The notes beneath the pieces were generated by a model. The model was not told the DNA's origin. It saw nothing but the letters and a program-made list of their open reading frames with translations, and did not search any database. This document shows, one piece after another, positions 8,857 to 16,946 of a DNA stretch of 64,000 nt (position 1 is the stretch's first letter; every line of letters begins with the position of its first letter). Origin of the DNA: Ignavibacteria bacterium (GTDB taxonomy: Bacteria > Bacteroidota > Ignavibacteria > Tepidaquicellales > Tepidaquicellaceae); contig JABAQZ010000008.1 of the NCBI GenBank assembly GCA_019187405.1, forward strand, positions 62,001-126,000, read 5' to 3'. The translations under genes and the position numbers were made by a program.

Positions 8857-10236
8857 ATGCCGGAAAATAATAAGATTAAAAAGAAAGACATTACTGATAA
8901 AATTGTTTCTTTATGCAAACGAAGGGGATTTATTTTTCAATCTTCTGAGATTTACGGAGGGTTAAACGGCTGTTATGATTACGGTCCGCTCGGTGTCGAA
9001 CTTCTCAGAAACGTCAAAGAAGTATGGTGGAAAGAAATGACTTTCAGGGAGAATGTCGAAGGAATTGACGCTTCAATTTTGATGCATCCGCGCGTATGGG
9101 AAGCATCTGGACATGTAGAGCATTTTTCTGATCCAATGGTTGACTGTAAAGAATGCAAAGCAAGGTTTAGAGCAGATCAGCTCGAAGAATCAGATTGCGG
9201 CAACAAGGGATACAAAGGAAGAAAAGCAGTTAAGTGTTTTGAAGAAGGAAAATTTACCGAGGCAAGAAATTTTAATCTCATGTTCAAGACTTTTATCGGT
9301 CCACTGGAAGAATCATCGAGCATAGTATATCTCAGACCGGAAACGGCGCAGGGGATTTATGTAAATTTCAACAATGTAAAAGAATCGTCAAGACAGAAAC
9401 TGCCTTTCGGCATTGCACAGCTCGGCAAAGCTTTCAGAAATGAAATTAACACAAAGAATTTCTTATACAGGACGAGAGAATTTGAACAGATGGAAATGCA
9501 GTTTTTCATAAATCCGGCGGAAGATTTGAAATGGTTTGAGTACTGGAAAGAAGAAAGAATGAAGTGGTTTATCCGAATGGGAATGAAAAAAGAAAAACTA
9601 AGATGGCATGTTCATGAAAAACTTGCTCATTATGCAAAAGCAGCCGTCGATATTGAATTCGAATTTCCATTTGGATGGGGAGAAATCGAAGGAATACATA
9701 ACAGAACCGATTATGATTTAATGAGACATACAGAATTTTCCGGAAAGAAGCTTGAATATTTTGACGATGTTACAAAGGACAGATACATACCTTATGTCAT
9801 AGAAACTTCTGCCGGCGCATCGAGAAGCTTTTATGCATTCCTCTGCAATGCTTATGACGAAGAGGAAGTAGAAAAGGAAAATTCGGATGGAACCAAATCC
9901 TCCGAGATAAGAACTGTACTGCGGTTACATCCTTTGCTTGCGCCTGTTAAAGCAGCAGTATTTCCGCTTGTCAACAGAGACGGTATGCAGGAAATTGCCG
10001 TTAAAATCACGGAAGATTTAAGAAAAAAGTTTAAAGTTTTTTATGATGATTCCGGCGCTGTAGGCAGAAGATACAGAAGACAAGACGAATGTGGAACACC
10101 ATTTTGCATTACCGTAGATTCAGAAACTCTTTATGACGATTCGGTTACTATAAGAGAAAGAGATTCGATGAAACAGGAAAGAATTCATAAAGACAGATTA
10201 AATGAATATCTGAATTCAAAACTAAACGATAATTGA
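8857..10236 (+). CDS. glyS: Glycine--tRNA ligase, dimeric (eukaryote/archaea-like) type
   Basis: Class II aminoacyl-tRNA synthetase of 459 residues charging tRNA-Gly. Visible marks are YGPLGVELLRNVKEVWW near the N-terminus, the RPETAQGIYVNF segment, the motif 2 region AFRNEI with REFEQMEMQFF, and motif 3 near TSAGASRSFYAF. A C-terminal anticodon-binding domain (LAPVKAAVFPLVNRDG) follows. This is the single-chain alpha2 enzyme, not the alpha2beta2 GlyQ/GlyS enzyme of proteobacteria. The stop codon TGA overlaps the TTG start of the following SemiSWEET gene in the sequence TTGA, suggesting translational coupling. Confidence 0.96.
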   Translation: MPENNKIKKKDITDKIVSLCKRRGFIFQSSEIYGGLNGCYDYGPLGVELLRNVKEVWWKEMTFRENVEGIDASILMHPRVWEASGHVEHFSDPMVDCKECKARFRADQLEESDCGNKGYKGRKAVKCFEEGKFTEARNFNLMFKTFIGPLEESSSIVYLRPETAQGIYVNFNNVKESSRQKLPFGIAQLGKAFRNEINTKNFLYRTREFEQMEMQFFINPAEDLKWFEYWKEERMKWFIRMGMKKEKLRWHVHEKLAHYAKAAVDIEFEFPFGWGEIEGIHNRTDYDLMRHTEFSGKKLEYFDDVTKDRYIPYVIETSAGASRSFYAFLCNAYDEEEVEKENSDGTKSSEIRTVLRLHPLLAPVKAAVFPLVNRDGMQEIAVKITEDLRKKFKVFYDDSGAVGRRYRRQDECGTPFCITVDSETLYDDSVTIRERDSMKQERIHKDRLNEYLNSKLNDN

Positions 10237-10487
10237 ATTTATCATTAGTCATCGGACTTGTTGCGGCTTCACTGACTACATTTGCATTTCTTCCGCAGTC
10301 TATAAGAGCAATTAAAACAAAGCATACAAAAGACTTATCGCTTCCGATGTTGATTATGCTGGAAGCGGGAATTATTATTTGGATAATTTACGGCTTAATA
10401 ATTTCCGACATACCTTTGCTTGCGGCAAATATTATATCGTTTTTTTTTATAACATCAATTTTGATTCTGAAGATAAAGCATGGATAG
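10233..10487 (+). CDS. SemiSWEET-type sugar transporter (PQ-loop)
   Basis: 84 residues with three transmembrane helices, the size and layout of bacterial SemiSWEETs, which dimerise to form a sugar uniporter. The PQ-loop FLPQSIRAIKTKHTKDLS lies between helices 1 and 2. The start is TTG, overlapping the glyS stop as TTGA; the end overlaps the start of the Crp/Fnr gene by 8 bases (ATGGATAG). It is thus locked in translation between a tRNA synthetase and a regulator with no obvious functional link. The substrate is unknown. Confidence 0.87.
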   Translation: MNLSLVIGLVAASLTTFAFLPQSIRAIKTKHTKDLSLPMLIMLEAGIIIWIIYGLIISDIPLLAANIISFFFITSILILKIKHG

Positions 10488-11181
10488 CGGTTTATTAAAA
10501 AATGTAAATATGTTTTCCGAACTTTCGGACGATGAGCTGAAGAAAATCTATTCCCTTTCAAGTTTAAAGACTTTCGGCAAAGGGGAGATGATATTTTTTG
10601 ATACCGAGCCTTATTCGGGATTTTATATTGTTCTCGAAGGCTGTGTAAAAATTTTTAAAATACTCAAAGACGGGAGGGAACACATTCTTCATTTCGTATA
10701 TCCTTTCAATACATTTGCCGAAGTTCCTCTGTTTGAACAATATGATAAGGTAATTAAAGATGAATTTACTTATCCCGCCAATTCAATGTCGATCGAGAGA
10801 AATACGCGCTTAATACTTATAAGACCTGCAGTTTTTTACAGTCTGCTCGATAAAAACAAAAGTATGAGTTTTAAAATAATATCCGGTCTGGCAAAAAAAC
10901 TGCGTCATCTGAACAAACATATCGAAAACCTTTCGGCAGATATACCAAAAAGATTAGCTTGTTATCTTCTTGAATTGAAAACTATGGAAAACGGAAAATT
11001 TAAGGACGGGACAGTAGAGCTGCCGATAAGCAAACATGATTTAGCTGCTTACCTCGGAACCATTGACGAAACGTTATCCCGGACATTAAAAAAATTACAA
11101 GACCGTGAAATAATAGAAGTTAAAGGTAAAATAATTTTTATTAAGAATCTGCCTGCGCTCAAAAAAATCAGCACTGAATAA
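10480..11181 (+). CDS. Crp/Fnr family transcriptional regulator without Fe-S cysteine cluster
   Basis: 233 residues. The N-terminal two thirds is a cyclic-nucleotide-binding-like beta-barrel (FYIVLEGCVKIFKILKDGREHIL), followed by the long dimerisation helix. A C-terminal winged helix (about 185-222) has the recognition-helix region SKHDLAAYLGTIDETLSRTLKKL. Only two cysteines are seen (in EGCVK and ACYLLE), so it cannot hold an FNR-type [4Fe-4S] cluster. It looks more like a DNR/NnrR-type sensor, which bind haem or NO, though that ligand is inferred. It lies directly before ric, whose promoter carries a perfect FNR/DNR-type palindrome at 11338-11351, the obvious candidate target. The ATG overlaps the SemiSWEET stop by 8 bases. 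Confidence 0.88.
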   Translation: MDSGLLKNVNMFSELSDDELKKIYSLSSLKTFGKGEMIFFDTEPYSGFYIVLEGCVKIFKILKDGREHILHFVYPFNTFAEVPLFEQYDKVIKDEFTYPANSMSIERNTRLILIRPAVFYSLLDKNKSMSFKIISGLAKKLRHLNKHIENLSADIPKRLACYLLELKTMENGKFKDGTVELPISKHDLAAYLGTIDETLSRTLKKLQDREIIEVKGKIIFIKNLPALKKISTE

Positions 11182-11337
11182 GCCTCAATAAAAATTCAAT
11201 CAAAAATTCCGGAACTATCTATAAGTGAATTATTAGTTTAAGTCGAATTGAACTGATAAATTTTTTATTTCCTAAAATCTATATTAAATAAGATTTAGCG
11301 CTTTAAATCGCGGTTTTGATAAAAATTCAGATAAAAA

Positions 11338-11351
11338 TTGACTTAAGTCAA
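11338..11351. promoter_or_regulatory. FNR/DNR-type operator (perfect 14-base palindrome)
   Basis: TTGACTTAAGTCAA is a perfect inverted repeat of the TTGAy-N4-rTCAA class bound by Crp/Fnr proteins. Its centre (11344.5) is about 41-43 bases before the start site expected from the -7 element TATTTTTG at 11374-11381, which is class II activator spacing. No -33 TTG lies at the proper distance from that -7 element, consistent with an activator-dependent promoter. The Crp/Fnr gene is immediately upstream. Confidence 0.82.
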
Positions 11352-11373
11352 AGCATTGGGAAGCTATTAACGT

Positions 11374-11381
11374 TATTTTTG
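11374..11381 (+). promoter_or_regulatory. -7 promoter element of the ric-nos operon
   Basis: TATTTTTG fits the TAnnTTTG consensus exactly and lies 17 bases before the ric ATG, directly downstream of the FNR-type operator. It probably directs the transcript that covers ric, the cytochrome c gene and nosZ, which follow with gaps of only 2 and 39 bases. Confidence 0.6.
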
Positions 11382-11398
11382 TATAGAGAAATAATTTA

Positions 11399-12121
11399 AT
11401 GAATCATACAAAAGACGACCGCATAAACGAAATCATTTCTAAGGACTATTTATCCTCGCTTGTATTAGAGAAGTATGATATTGATTACGTTAAGCATAAA
11501 AACAAGAAACTTTCTGAAGTGTGCAATACCGGATTAAATGAGATACTAATGGAAATAAACAATCTGAAGAATCATGATTTTTACAGATTAAAAGAATGGG
11601 AACCCGGCTTGTTGTGTGATTACATAGTAAATGTTCATCACGGATATCTGAAAAAAAGTTTTCTAAAATGCATTTCAAAAATGAAAGCATTATTCTCCGA
11701 AGGCAAGAAAAATTCAGATATTCTCAAGGAGATAAAGCAAATTTATTCTGAGCTTGAAATACACTTCAAGAAAGAAGAAAAAATGCTTTTCCCATACATA
11801 AAAGAACTTTCCGAAATAAACAAAAAAATGGAAAAATATGAAGTGCCGCCGTTTGGTTCGATTTCAGATTTAATTAAAGTAATTAAAAAAGAGCATTCCG
11901 AAATGGGAGTTCGGTTTAAAAAGAACATTGATGCTTTTAAGAATGAACCGGCAAAGAGCAATCAATCGATTAAAAAGGAAGAACTATACGGAGAATTAAA
12001 AGTGTTGCTGTTGGATTTTCTTTATCATATTCATCTTGAAAACAATATGCTCTTTCCAAAAGCAATAGTACAAGAAAAGAAACTTAAAAGACATTTTAAA
12101 ATAAATAATAAAAAAAAATAG
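11399..12121 (+). CDS. ric: Ric/YtfE/ScdA-type di-iron protein (Fe-S cluster repair, NO stress)
   Basis: 240 residues with the architecture of Ric (YtfE, ScdA). A short N-terminal ScdA_N-like domain is followed by a hemerythrin-like four-helix bundle. Candidate iron ligands appear in the expected order: VHHGYL, HFKKEEKMLFPYI, EHSEMG and HIHLENNMLFPKA. Characterised members restore iron-sulfur clusters damaged by NO or peroxide and react with NO. The N-terminal domain contains a single cysteine (SEVCNTG). It is first in the operon behind an FNR/DNR-type operator and is followed after two bases by the cytochrome c gene, placing nitrosative repair and N2O reduction under one control. The C-terminus is strongly basic and lysine-rich. 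Confidence 0.88.
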   Translation: MNHTKDDRINEIISKDYLSSLVLEKYDIDYVKHKNKKLSEVCNTGLNEILMEINNLKNHDFYRLKEWEPGLLCDYIVNVHHGYLKKSFLKCISKMKALFSEGKKNSDILKEIKQIYSELEIHFKKEEKMLFPYIKELSEINKKMEKYEVPPFGSISDLIKVIKKEHSEMGVRFKKNIDAFKNEPAKSNQSIKKEELYGELKVLLLDFLYHIHLENNMLFPKAIVQEKKLKRHFKINNKKK

Positions 12122-12123
12122 TA

Positions 12124-12549
12124 ATGAAAAACAACTTATCTAAAATTGCTTTATTGATGTTTGCTTTAATTTTAACAGGATTCATATTCATTATAGGATG
12201 CGGCGGCGGAGACGATCCGGAGAAAGGAATCGGTCCTATTAAAGAAATAAAACTCGAAGCTGCAATAGACAACAATCTTGTTGCTAAAGGGAAACAGATT
12301 TTTGATTTAAAATGTGTAGCTTGTCATAAGTTTGATGAAAAGCTGGTTGGACCTCCGCTTAAGGATGTAACTAAAAGGAGAAAGCCGGAATGGATTATGA
12401 ACATGATTCTCAATCCCGATCAAATGTTAAAGGAAAACATGATAGCAAAAAATCTTCTTGCACAATATTTAACACCGATGACATTCCAAAATGTTACTCA
12501 AGATGATGCAAGAGCATTACTTGAATATTTCAGATCAATGGACAAATGA
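12124..12549 (+). CDS. Lipoprotein monohaem cytochrome c of the nos cluster
   Basis: 141 residues. The N-terminal hydrophobic signal ends in a lipobox-like IIGC (Cys near 26) followed by glycines and acidic residues. A single haem motif CVACH is at about 64-68, with a probable axial Met near 119 in LTPMTFQNVT. This is a class I cytochrome c fold. It sits between ric (2-base gap) and nosZ (39-base gap) in one operon. Clade II nos clusters often contain such small cytochromes, which are thought to pass electrons to NosZ; that role is inferred here from position. Confidence 0.9.
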   Translation: MKNNLSKIALLMFALILTGFIFIIGCGGGDDPEKGIGPIKEIKLEAAIDNNLVAKGKQIFDLKCVACHKFDEKLVGPPLKDVTKRRKPEWIMNMILNPDQMLKENMIAKNLLAQYLTPMTFQNVTQDDARALLEYFRSMDK

Positions 12550-12588
12550 TGTACAAAAAATATATTAAATCAATAGGAGAAAAATAAA

Positions 12589-14574
12589 ATGAGAAAGCAA
12601 TATAAGCTTACGGGAATGTTGATATTGATAGTATCAATTATGATATTGTCAGGTATCAGTTCCTGTTCAAAGAAAGACAGTCAAGGTCCAATGCTTAGCG
12701 GCGATGAAGCATCGAAGGTTTATATAGAGCCGGGAAAATGGGACGAGTTTTATTATTTTGTTTCCGGAGGTTTCAGCGGACAGATAGCTGCATACGGCAT
12801 TCCATCGGGAAGATTACTCAGAGTGATTCCTGTATATTCCGTAAATCCTGAAAACGGATGGGGTTATACCGAAGAGACAAAACCAATGCTTAATACTTCA
12901 TACGGATTCATACCATGGGATGACTCGCACCATTCAGAGTTATCGCAGACTGACGGAGTACCTGACGGCAGATGGGTATTTATTAACGGCAACAACACGC
13001 CGAGAGTAGCAAGAATTGATTTAAAGACTTTCAGAACAGTGGAAATAATCGAGATACCTAACAGTTCTGGTAATCACTCTTCACCGTTTATGACTCCTGG
13101 AACAGAATACGTTGTAGCAGGAACAAGATTCAGCGTTCCAATAGCAAACAAGGATGTTCCTATCTCTACATACAAAGAAAACTTCAAAGGTTCGATTTCC
13201 TTTATAAAAGTAAACAAGGAAAGCGGAGACATGAACATAGAATTTCAGCTTATTACTCCGCCTTATGATTATGATTTGAGCCATGCCGGTAAAGGACCAT
13301 CAATGGGTTGGTTTTTCTTTTCATGTTATAATTCCGAAGAAGCTCACACATTGTTGGAGGTTAACGCTTCACAGAAGGACAAGGATTACATAATGGCTGT
13401 TAACTGGAAAAAGATTGAGGAGTTTGTTGCACAAAACAAAGGCACGATGATGGATGTGAAATATGCTCATAACAAGTGGAATGAAGAAACACACATGGGA
13501 ACATCTGAAATTTTGACAAGCGTAAGAACATTGAAACCTGAGGACATCCCGGGATGTATTTATTACATGCCTTGTCCAAAGTCTCCGCATGGTGCGGATG
13601 TTGATCCGACAGGTAAATACATTGCAGCCGGAGGAAAGCTTGCAACAATTATTCCCGTTTATTCATTTGAAAAAATGATTTCGGCAATACAAAGCAATCA
13701 GATTGATGGAAATGTCGGAGGTATTCCGGTATTGAAATATGATGCATGTCTTGCAGGCGAAGTACAGAATCCGGGTCTCGGACCGCTTCATACTGAATTT
13801 GACGATAAAGGATTTGCTTATACTTCGGCATTTGTTTCATCGGAGATTGTAAAATGGAATGTTGAAACAAGAGAAGTTGTTGACAGAATGCCTGTTTACT
13901 ATTCTGTCGGGCATTTGTCTATTCCGGGCGGTGACAGTAAAAAACCATGGGGTAAGTATTTGTTGTCAATGAATAAAATGACAAAGGACAGATATCTTCC
14001 GACAGGACCTGAACTTACGCAGTCAGCACAGCTCATAGATATTTCCGGCGATAAGATGAAACTGCTTTTGGATTTCCCGACAGTCGGTGAGCCGCATTAT
14101 GCTCAGGCAATTCCGGCTGAACTTGTAACAAAGAATCAACTTAAGATTTTTAACATTGAACAGAATAAAAATCCCTATGCAATAAAATCAGTAAATGATG
14201 CCAGAGTAACAAGGGAAGGAAATGTTGTTCATGTATATCTTGCCGCAGTGAGATCTCACTTTACTCCGGACATGATAGAAGGAATAAAAGTCGGCGATGA
14301 AGTTTATTTTCACATGACAAATTTTGAGCAGGACTGGGATATACCACACGGTTTTGCCGTTATGGGAAATCAAAATTCTGAAATGCTTGTAATGCCCGGA
14401 GAAACATGCACATTAAAATGGCTTCCGGACAGAGAAGGAATTTTCCCGATGTACTGTACTGATTTTTGTTCAGCGCTTCATCAGGAGATGCAGGGATATG
14501 TAAGAGTTTCTCCTAAGAATTCAAATGTTGAGCTATCGTTTGGAACCGGTAACAAAGCTCCGGCAGGAAAATAA
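12589..14574 (+). CDS. nosZ: Nitrous-oxide reductase, Sec-dependent clade II type
   Basis: Terminal reductase of N2O to N2, 661 residues. The C-terminal cupredoxin domain carries the CuA signature C-x3-C-x3-H-x2-M at about 623-634 (CTDFCSALHQEM) plus the upstream ligand in IPHGFAVM. The beta-propeller holds the CuZ histidines in DDSHHSE, SPHGADVDPTG, GPLHTEF, GHLSIPG and EPHYAQ. The N-terminus has no twin-arginine motif; it is a Sec-type signal whose hydrophobic core ends in a lipobox-like ISSC (Cys near 26), so the enzyme may be a lipoprotein. A clear AGGAG ribosome site precedes the ATG, one of few in the window. It is followed by a GC-rich hairpin at 14583-14599. Confidence 0.97.
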   Translation: MRKQYKLTGMLILIVSIMILSGISSCSKKDSQGPMLSGDEASKVYIEPGKWDEFYYFVSGGFSGQIAAYGIPSGRLLRVIPVYSVNPENGWGYTEETKPMLNTSYGFIPWDDSHHSELSQTDGVPDGRWVFINGNNTPRVARIDLKTFRTVEIIEIPNSSGNHSSPFMTPGTEYVVAGTRFSVPIANKDVPISTYKENFKGSISFIKVNKESGDMNIEFQLITPPYDYDLSHAGKGPSMGWFFFSCYNSEEAHTLLEVNASQKDKDYIMAVNWKKIEEFVAQNKGTMMDVKYAHNKWNEETHMGTSEILTSVRTLKPEDIPGCIYYMPCPKSPHGADVDPTGKYIAAGGKLATIIPVYSFEKMISAIQSNQIDGNVGGIPVLKYDACLAGEVQNPGLGPLHTEFDDKGFAYTSAFVSSEIVKWNVETREVVDRMPVYYSVGHLSIPGGDSKKPWGKYLLSMNKMTKDRYLPTGPELTQSAQLIDISGDKMKLLLDFPTVGEPHYAQAIPAELVTKNQLKIFNIEQNKNPYAIKSVNDARVTREGNVVHVYLAAVRSHFTPDMIEGIKVGDEVYFHMTNFEQDWDIPHGFAVMGNQNSEMLVMPGETCTLKWLPDREGIFPMYCTDFCSALHQEMQGYVRVSPKNSNVELSFGTGNKAPAGK

Positions 14575-14582
14575 TTTCAAAT

Positions 14583-14611
14583 GGGGGCTTTTAGCCCCCT
14601 TATAATTTTTA
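14583..14611 (+). terminator. Hairpin after nosZ (attenuator / partial terminator)
   Basis: GGGGGCT and AGCCCCC (14583-14589 and 14593-14599) pair perfectly around a TTT loop and are followed by TTATAATTTTTA. The hairpin begins 8 bases after the nosZ stop, inside an otherwise continuous nos gene series. It probably ends or stabilises part of the nosZ transcript, giving more NosZ than assembly factors. Confidence 0.7.
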
Positions 14612-14616
14612 CTAAT

Positions 14617-15192
14617 ATGAAAAAATCGACACGTTCACTTTTACTAATAGCTACACTTGGTTTAATTGCCATTTATTTTTTTCCATTCTGGGAAATCGCT
14701 CTTGAAGCGCCTCAATACCCGGAAGGTCTTGGATTTAATATTTGGATTCATAAAATGACAGGAGACTTGAGGACCATAAACGGATTGAATCATTATATCG
14801 GGATGAAGACAATTGAGCCGGATTCCATTAGTGAATTGAGATATATGCCTTATATTCTCGGATTTCTGATTTTCTTTGGATTCATTGTATTTATATTTAA
14901 TAAAAAAATATTGCTTCTAATCTGGGTGATTTTGCTTTTAATTGCAGGGACAGCCGGAGCAGTGGACTTTTGGATGTGGGAATACGATTACGGACATGAT
15001 CTTGACCCGACAGCTGCTATCAAAGTGCCCGGAATGTCTTATCAGCCGCCGTTTATTGGTTCAAAGAAACTATTGAATTTCGTTGCACATTCTTATCCGG
15101 ATGTCGGAGGCATAATTGTGTTTGTTGTAGGTATTTTACTCATATCATTGTTAGTTTATGAATATAAATTTAATAAAGTTCAAAATGCTTAA
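14617..15192 (+). CDS. Nos-cluster membrane protein (NosB-like position)
   Basis: About 191 residues from the ATG at 14617. The reading frame opens earlier at 14581, but that ATG is part of the terminator-like hairpin and I reject it. Four predicted membrane segments: an N-terminal helix starting SLLLIATLGLIAIYFFPFWE, two in the middle (about 87-120) and one near the C-terminus. A large extracytoplasmic loop contains QYPEGLGFNIWIHKM and later YDYGHDLDPTAAIKVPGMSYQPP. Small multi-pass proteins occur next to nosZ in clade II clusters (one is called NosB), and a role in NosZ maturation or quinol oxidation has been proposed. I assign it only by position and topology. The end overlaps nosL by 8 bases. 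Confidence 0.75.
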   Translation: MKKSTRSLLLIATLGLIAIYFFPFWEIALEAPQYPEGLGFNIWIHKMTGDLRTINGLNHYIGMKTIEPDSISELRYMPYILGFLIFFGFIVFIFNKKILLLIWVILLLIAGTAGAVDFWMWEYDYGHDLDPTAAIKVPGMSYQPPFIGSKKLLNFVAHSYPDVGGIIVFVVGILLISLLVYEYKFNKVQNA

Positions 15193-15631
15193 GATTAATA
15201 TTGTAATTATCACGATATTATTTATTACTGCCACAGCATGCAGCAATGAACCCGAACCGATAAATTTCGGAACGGATCAGTGTGATCATTGCAGAATGAA
15301 AATCATGGACAAAAAATATGGAGCTGAGCTTTTAACCAAAAAAGGAAAAGCGATTAAGTTTGATGCTGCAGAATGCATGGTAAATTATCTTTCGGAGAAT
15401 AACGTTAATGAAAGTGATATTGATAAGTTACTGGTAATTGTCGTCAATGATCCGGGAAATTTTACAGACGCCAAGAAAGCAGTTTATCTTGTCAGTCCTA
15501 AACTAAAAAGTCCAATGGGAGAAAACATATCTTCGTTTTCAAATCAGAGCGATGCAGATAAATTTTTAAATGAATTCGGAGGAGAGTTGATGAACTGGGA
15601 TGGCATTAAAAGAAAAGTAACAGCCAAGTGA
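15185..15631 (+). CDS. nosL: NosL copper-delivery lipoprotein
   Basis: About 148 residues from the ATG at 15185, which overlaps the previous stop as ATGCTTAA; a start at 15158 would precede the signal peptide by nine residues. The short signal ends in a lipobox-like TAC (Cys near 19). The metal-binding core CDHCRMKIMDKKYGAEL corresponds to the NosL pattern CxxCGMxxxD, with Arg in place of the usual Gly. DAAECMVNYL and DAKKAVYLVSPKLKSPMG follow as in the family. NosL proteins bind Cu(I) in the periplasm and feed the NosZ CuZ site. It is followed after about 37 bases by nosD. Confidence 0.9.
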   Translation: MLKINIVIITILFITATACSNEPEPINFGTDQCDHCRMKIMDKKYGAELLTKKGKAIKFDAAECMVNYLSENNVNESDIDKLLVIVVNDPGNFTDAKKAVYLVSPKLKSPMGENISSFSNQSDADKFLNEFGGELMNWDGIKRKVTAK

Positions 15632-15668
15632 CAAAATTTATAGACTAAGCAGAATCATACTCCGCAAA

Positions 15669-16946
15669 ATGAAAAAAAATTCTTTAAAAATATTAAAGAA
15701 ATACTTTTGTTTTATTTGCTTACTGAGTGCTTTATGTATTCTTGGATTCAATTTTGCATCTGCTAAAATAATTACAGTCTGCTCTGATTGCGAAATTAAG
15801 ACAATTAAAGAAGCTCTTGCTTTAAGCCTTGACGGAGACGTAATAGTTATAAAGGAAGGTTATTACAAAGAAAATAATCTTCTTGTTGATAAATCAATTA
15901 AGATAACAGGGGAAAACAAAGTTGTTATAGATCTGGAATTCGTTAATCAAGGGTTTGTAATTAAAAAGGAAAATGTTACTGTTTCAAATCTTGAAATCCG
16001 CAATATTAATGTTAATTATATTCAGGATCTGTCTGCAATAAGAGTAGAATATACCAGAGGTTGCACAATTGAAAATAATAAAATATACAATTCATTTTTT
16101 GCTGTTTATCTTGCAGAATCCAAAGACTGCATTATCAGAAACAACATAATAAAGGGAGATGCAAAATCGGAATCTTCTTCGGGTAACGGGATTCATCTGT
16201 GGAACTGCAGTAATATTCTAATAGAAAAAAACGAAACCTCCGGTCATAGAGATGGTATTTACCTTGAGTTTTTAAAGAATTCAAAATTAAATGGCAATTA
16301 CAGCCACAATAATTTGCGTTACGGTATGCACTTCATGTTCTCAGATAGTAATGCATATACAAAAAATGTATTTCGTGAAAACGGAGCTGGCGTCGCAGTG
16401 ATGTACACAAAATATACCGAAATGAGAGAGAACAGATTTGAGGATAACTGGGGACCTGCATCTTACGGCATTCTGATGAAAGACATATCAAACAGCATTA
16501 TTATGAGAAATACTTTTTATAAAAATACGACAGCTGTTTACTTGGAAGGTTCAGATATGCTTCAGATAACAGCCAACAATTTTATTGAAAACGGCTGGGC
16601 AATGAAAATATTAGGCAACAGTCTTAATAATACTATCATCAGCAATAATTTTGAGGGAAACACATTCGATGTGTCATCAAACAGTACAAGAAACGAGAAC
16701 GTATATCAGTGGAATTACTGGGACAAGTATGAAGGATATGATATGAATAAAGATGACATTGGGGATGTTTCTTACCGGCCGGTAAGTTTATATTCAATGC
16801 TTATAGAAAAAATTCCGGAAAGCATAATACTTTTGAGAAGTTTGATTACCGATATTCTCGATGTAACCGAAAAAGTTTTACCTGTATTTATTCCAGAAAC
16901 TTTAGTTGACAATAGTCCGAGGATGATTAAATACAAATATGATTGA
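15669..16946 (+). CDS. nosD: NosD periplasmic copper-cluster assembly protein
   Basis: 425 residues. A signal peptide (basic MKKNSLKILKK start, hydrophobic core, cleavage near FASAKI) is followed by a right-handed parallel beta-helix with many PbH1-type repeats. Repeats such as IENNKIYNSFF, IRNNIIKGD, YGMHFMFSDSN and NTIISNNFEGN run through about residues 75-345. NosD cooperates with the NosFY ABC transporter in assembly of the NosZ CuZ centre. The C-terminal tail ends in a hydrophobic segment near IPESIILLRSLITDIL. The stop overlaps the nosF start by 8 bases (ATGATTGA), indicating coupled translation. Confidence 0.93.
   Translation: MKKNSLKILKKYFCFICLLSALCILGFNFASAKIITVCSDCEIKTIKEALALSLDGDVIVIKEGYYKENNLLVDKSIKITGENKVVIDLEFVNQGFVIKKENVTVSNLEIRNINVNYIQDLSAIRVEYTRGCTIENNKIYNSFFAVYLAESKDCIIRNNIIKGDAKSESSSGNGIHLWNCSNILIEKNETSGHRDGIYLEFLKNSKLNGNYSHNNLRYGMHFMFSDSNAYTKNVFRENGAGVAVMYTKYTEMRENRFEDNWGPASYGILMKDISNSIIMRNTFYKNTTAVYLEGSDMLQITANNFIENGWAMKILGNSLNNTIISNNFEGNTFDVSSNSTRNENVYQWNYWDKYEGYDMNKDDIGDVSYRPVSLYSMLIEKIPESIILLRSLITDILDVTEKVLPVFIPETLVDNSPRMIKYKYD

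Noticed and set aside
11316-11330. Second FNR-like half site (TTGAT followed by ATTCA)
   Set aside because: Only one half matches the consensus, while a perfect palindrome lies 22 bases downstream.
14581-14616. Upstream ATG for the nos membrane protein
   Set aside because: The codons lie in the GC-rich hairpin after nosZ and encode no sensible N-terminus.
16080-16700. Repeated sequence inside nosD that could suggest a tandem repeat
   Set aside because: It is the degenerate beta-helix repeat of the protein, not a DNA repeat.
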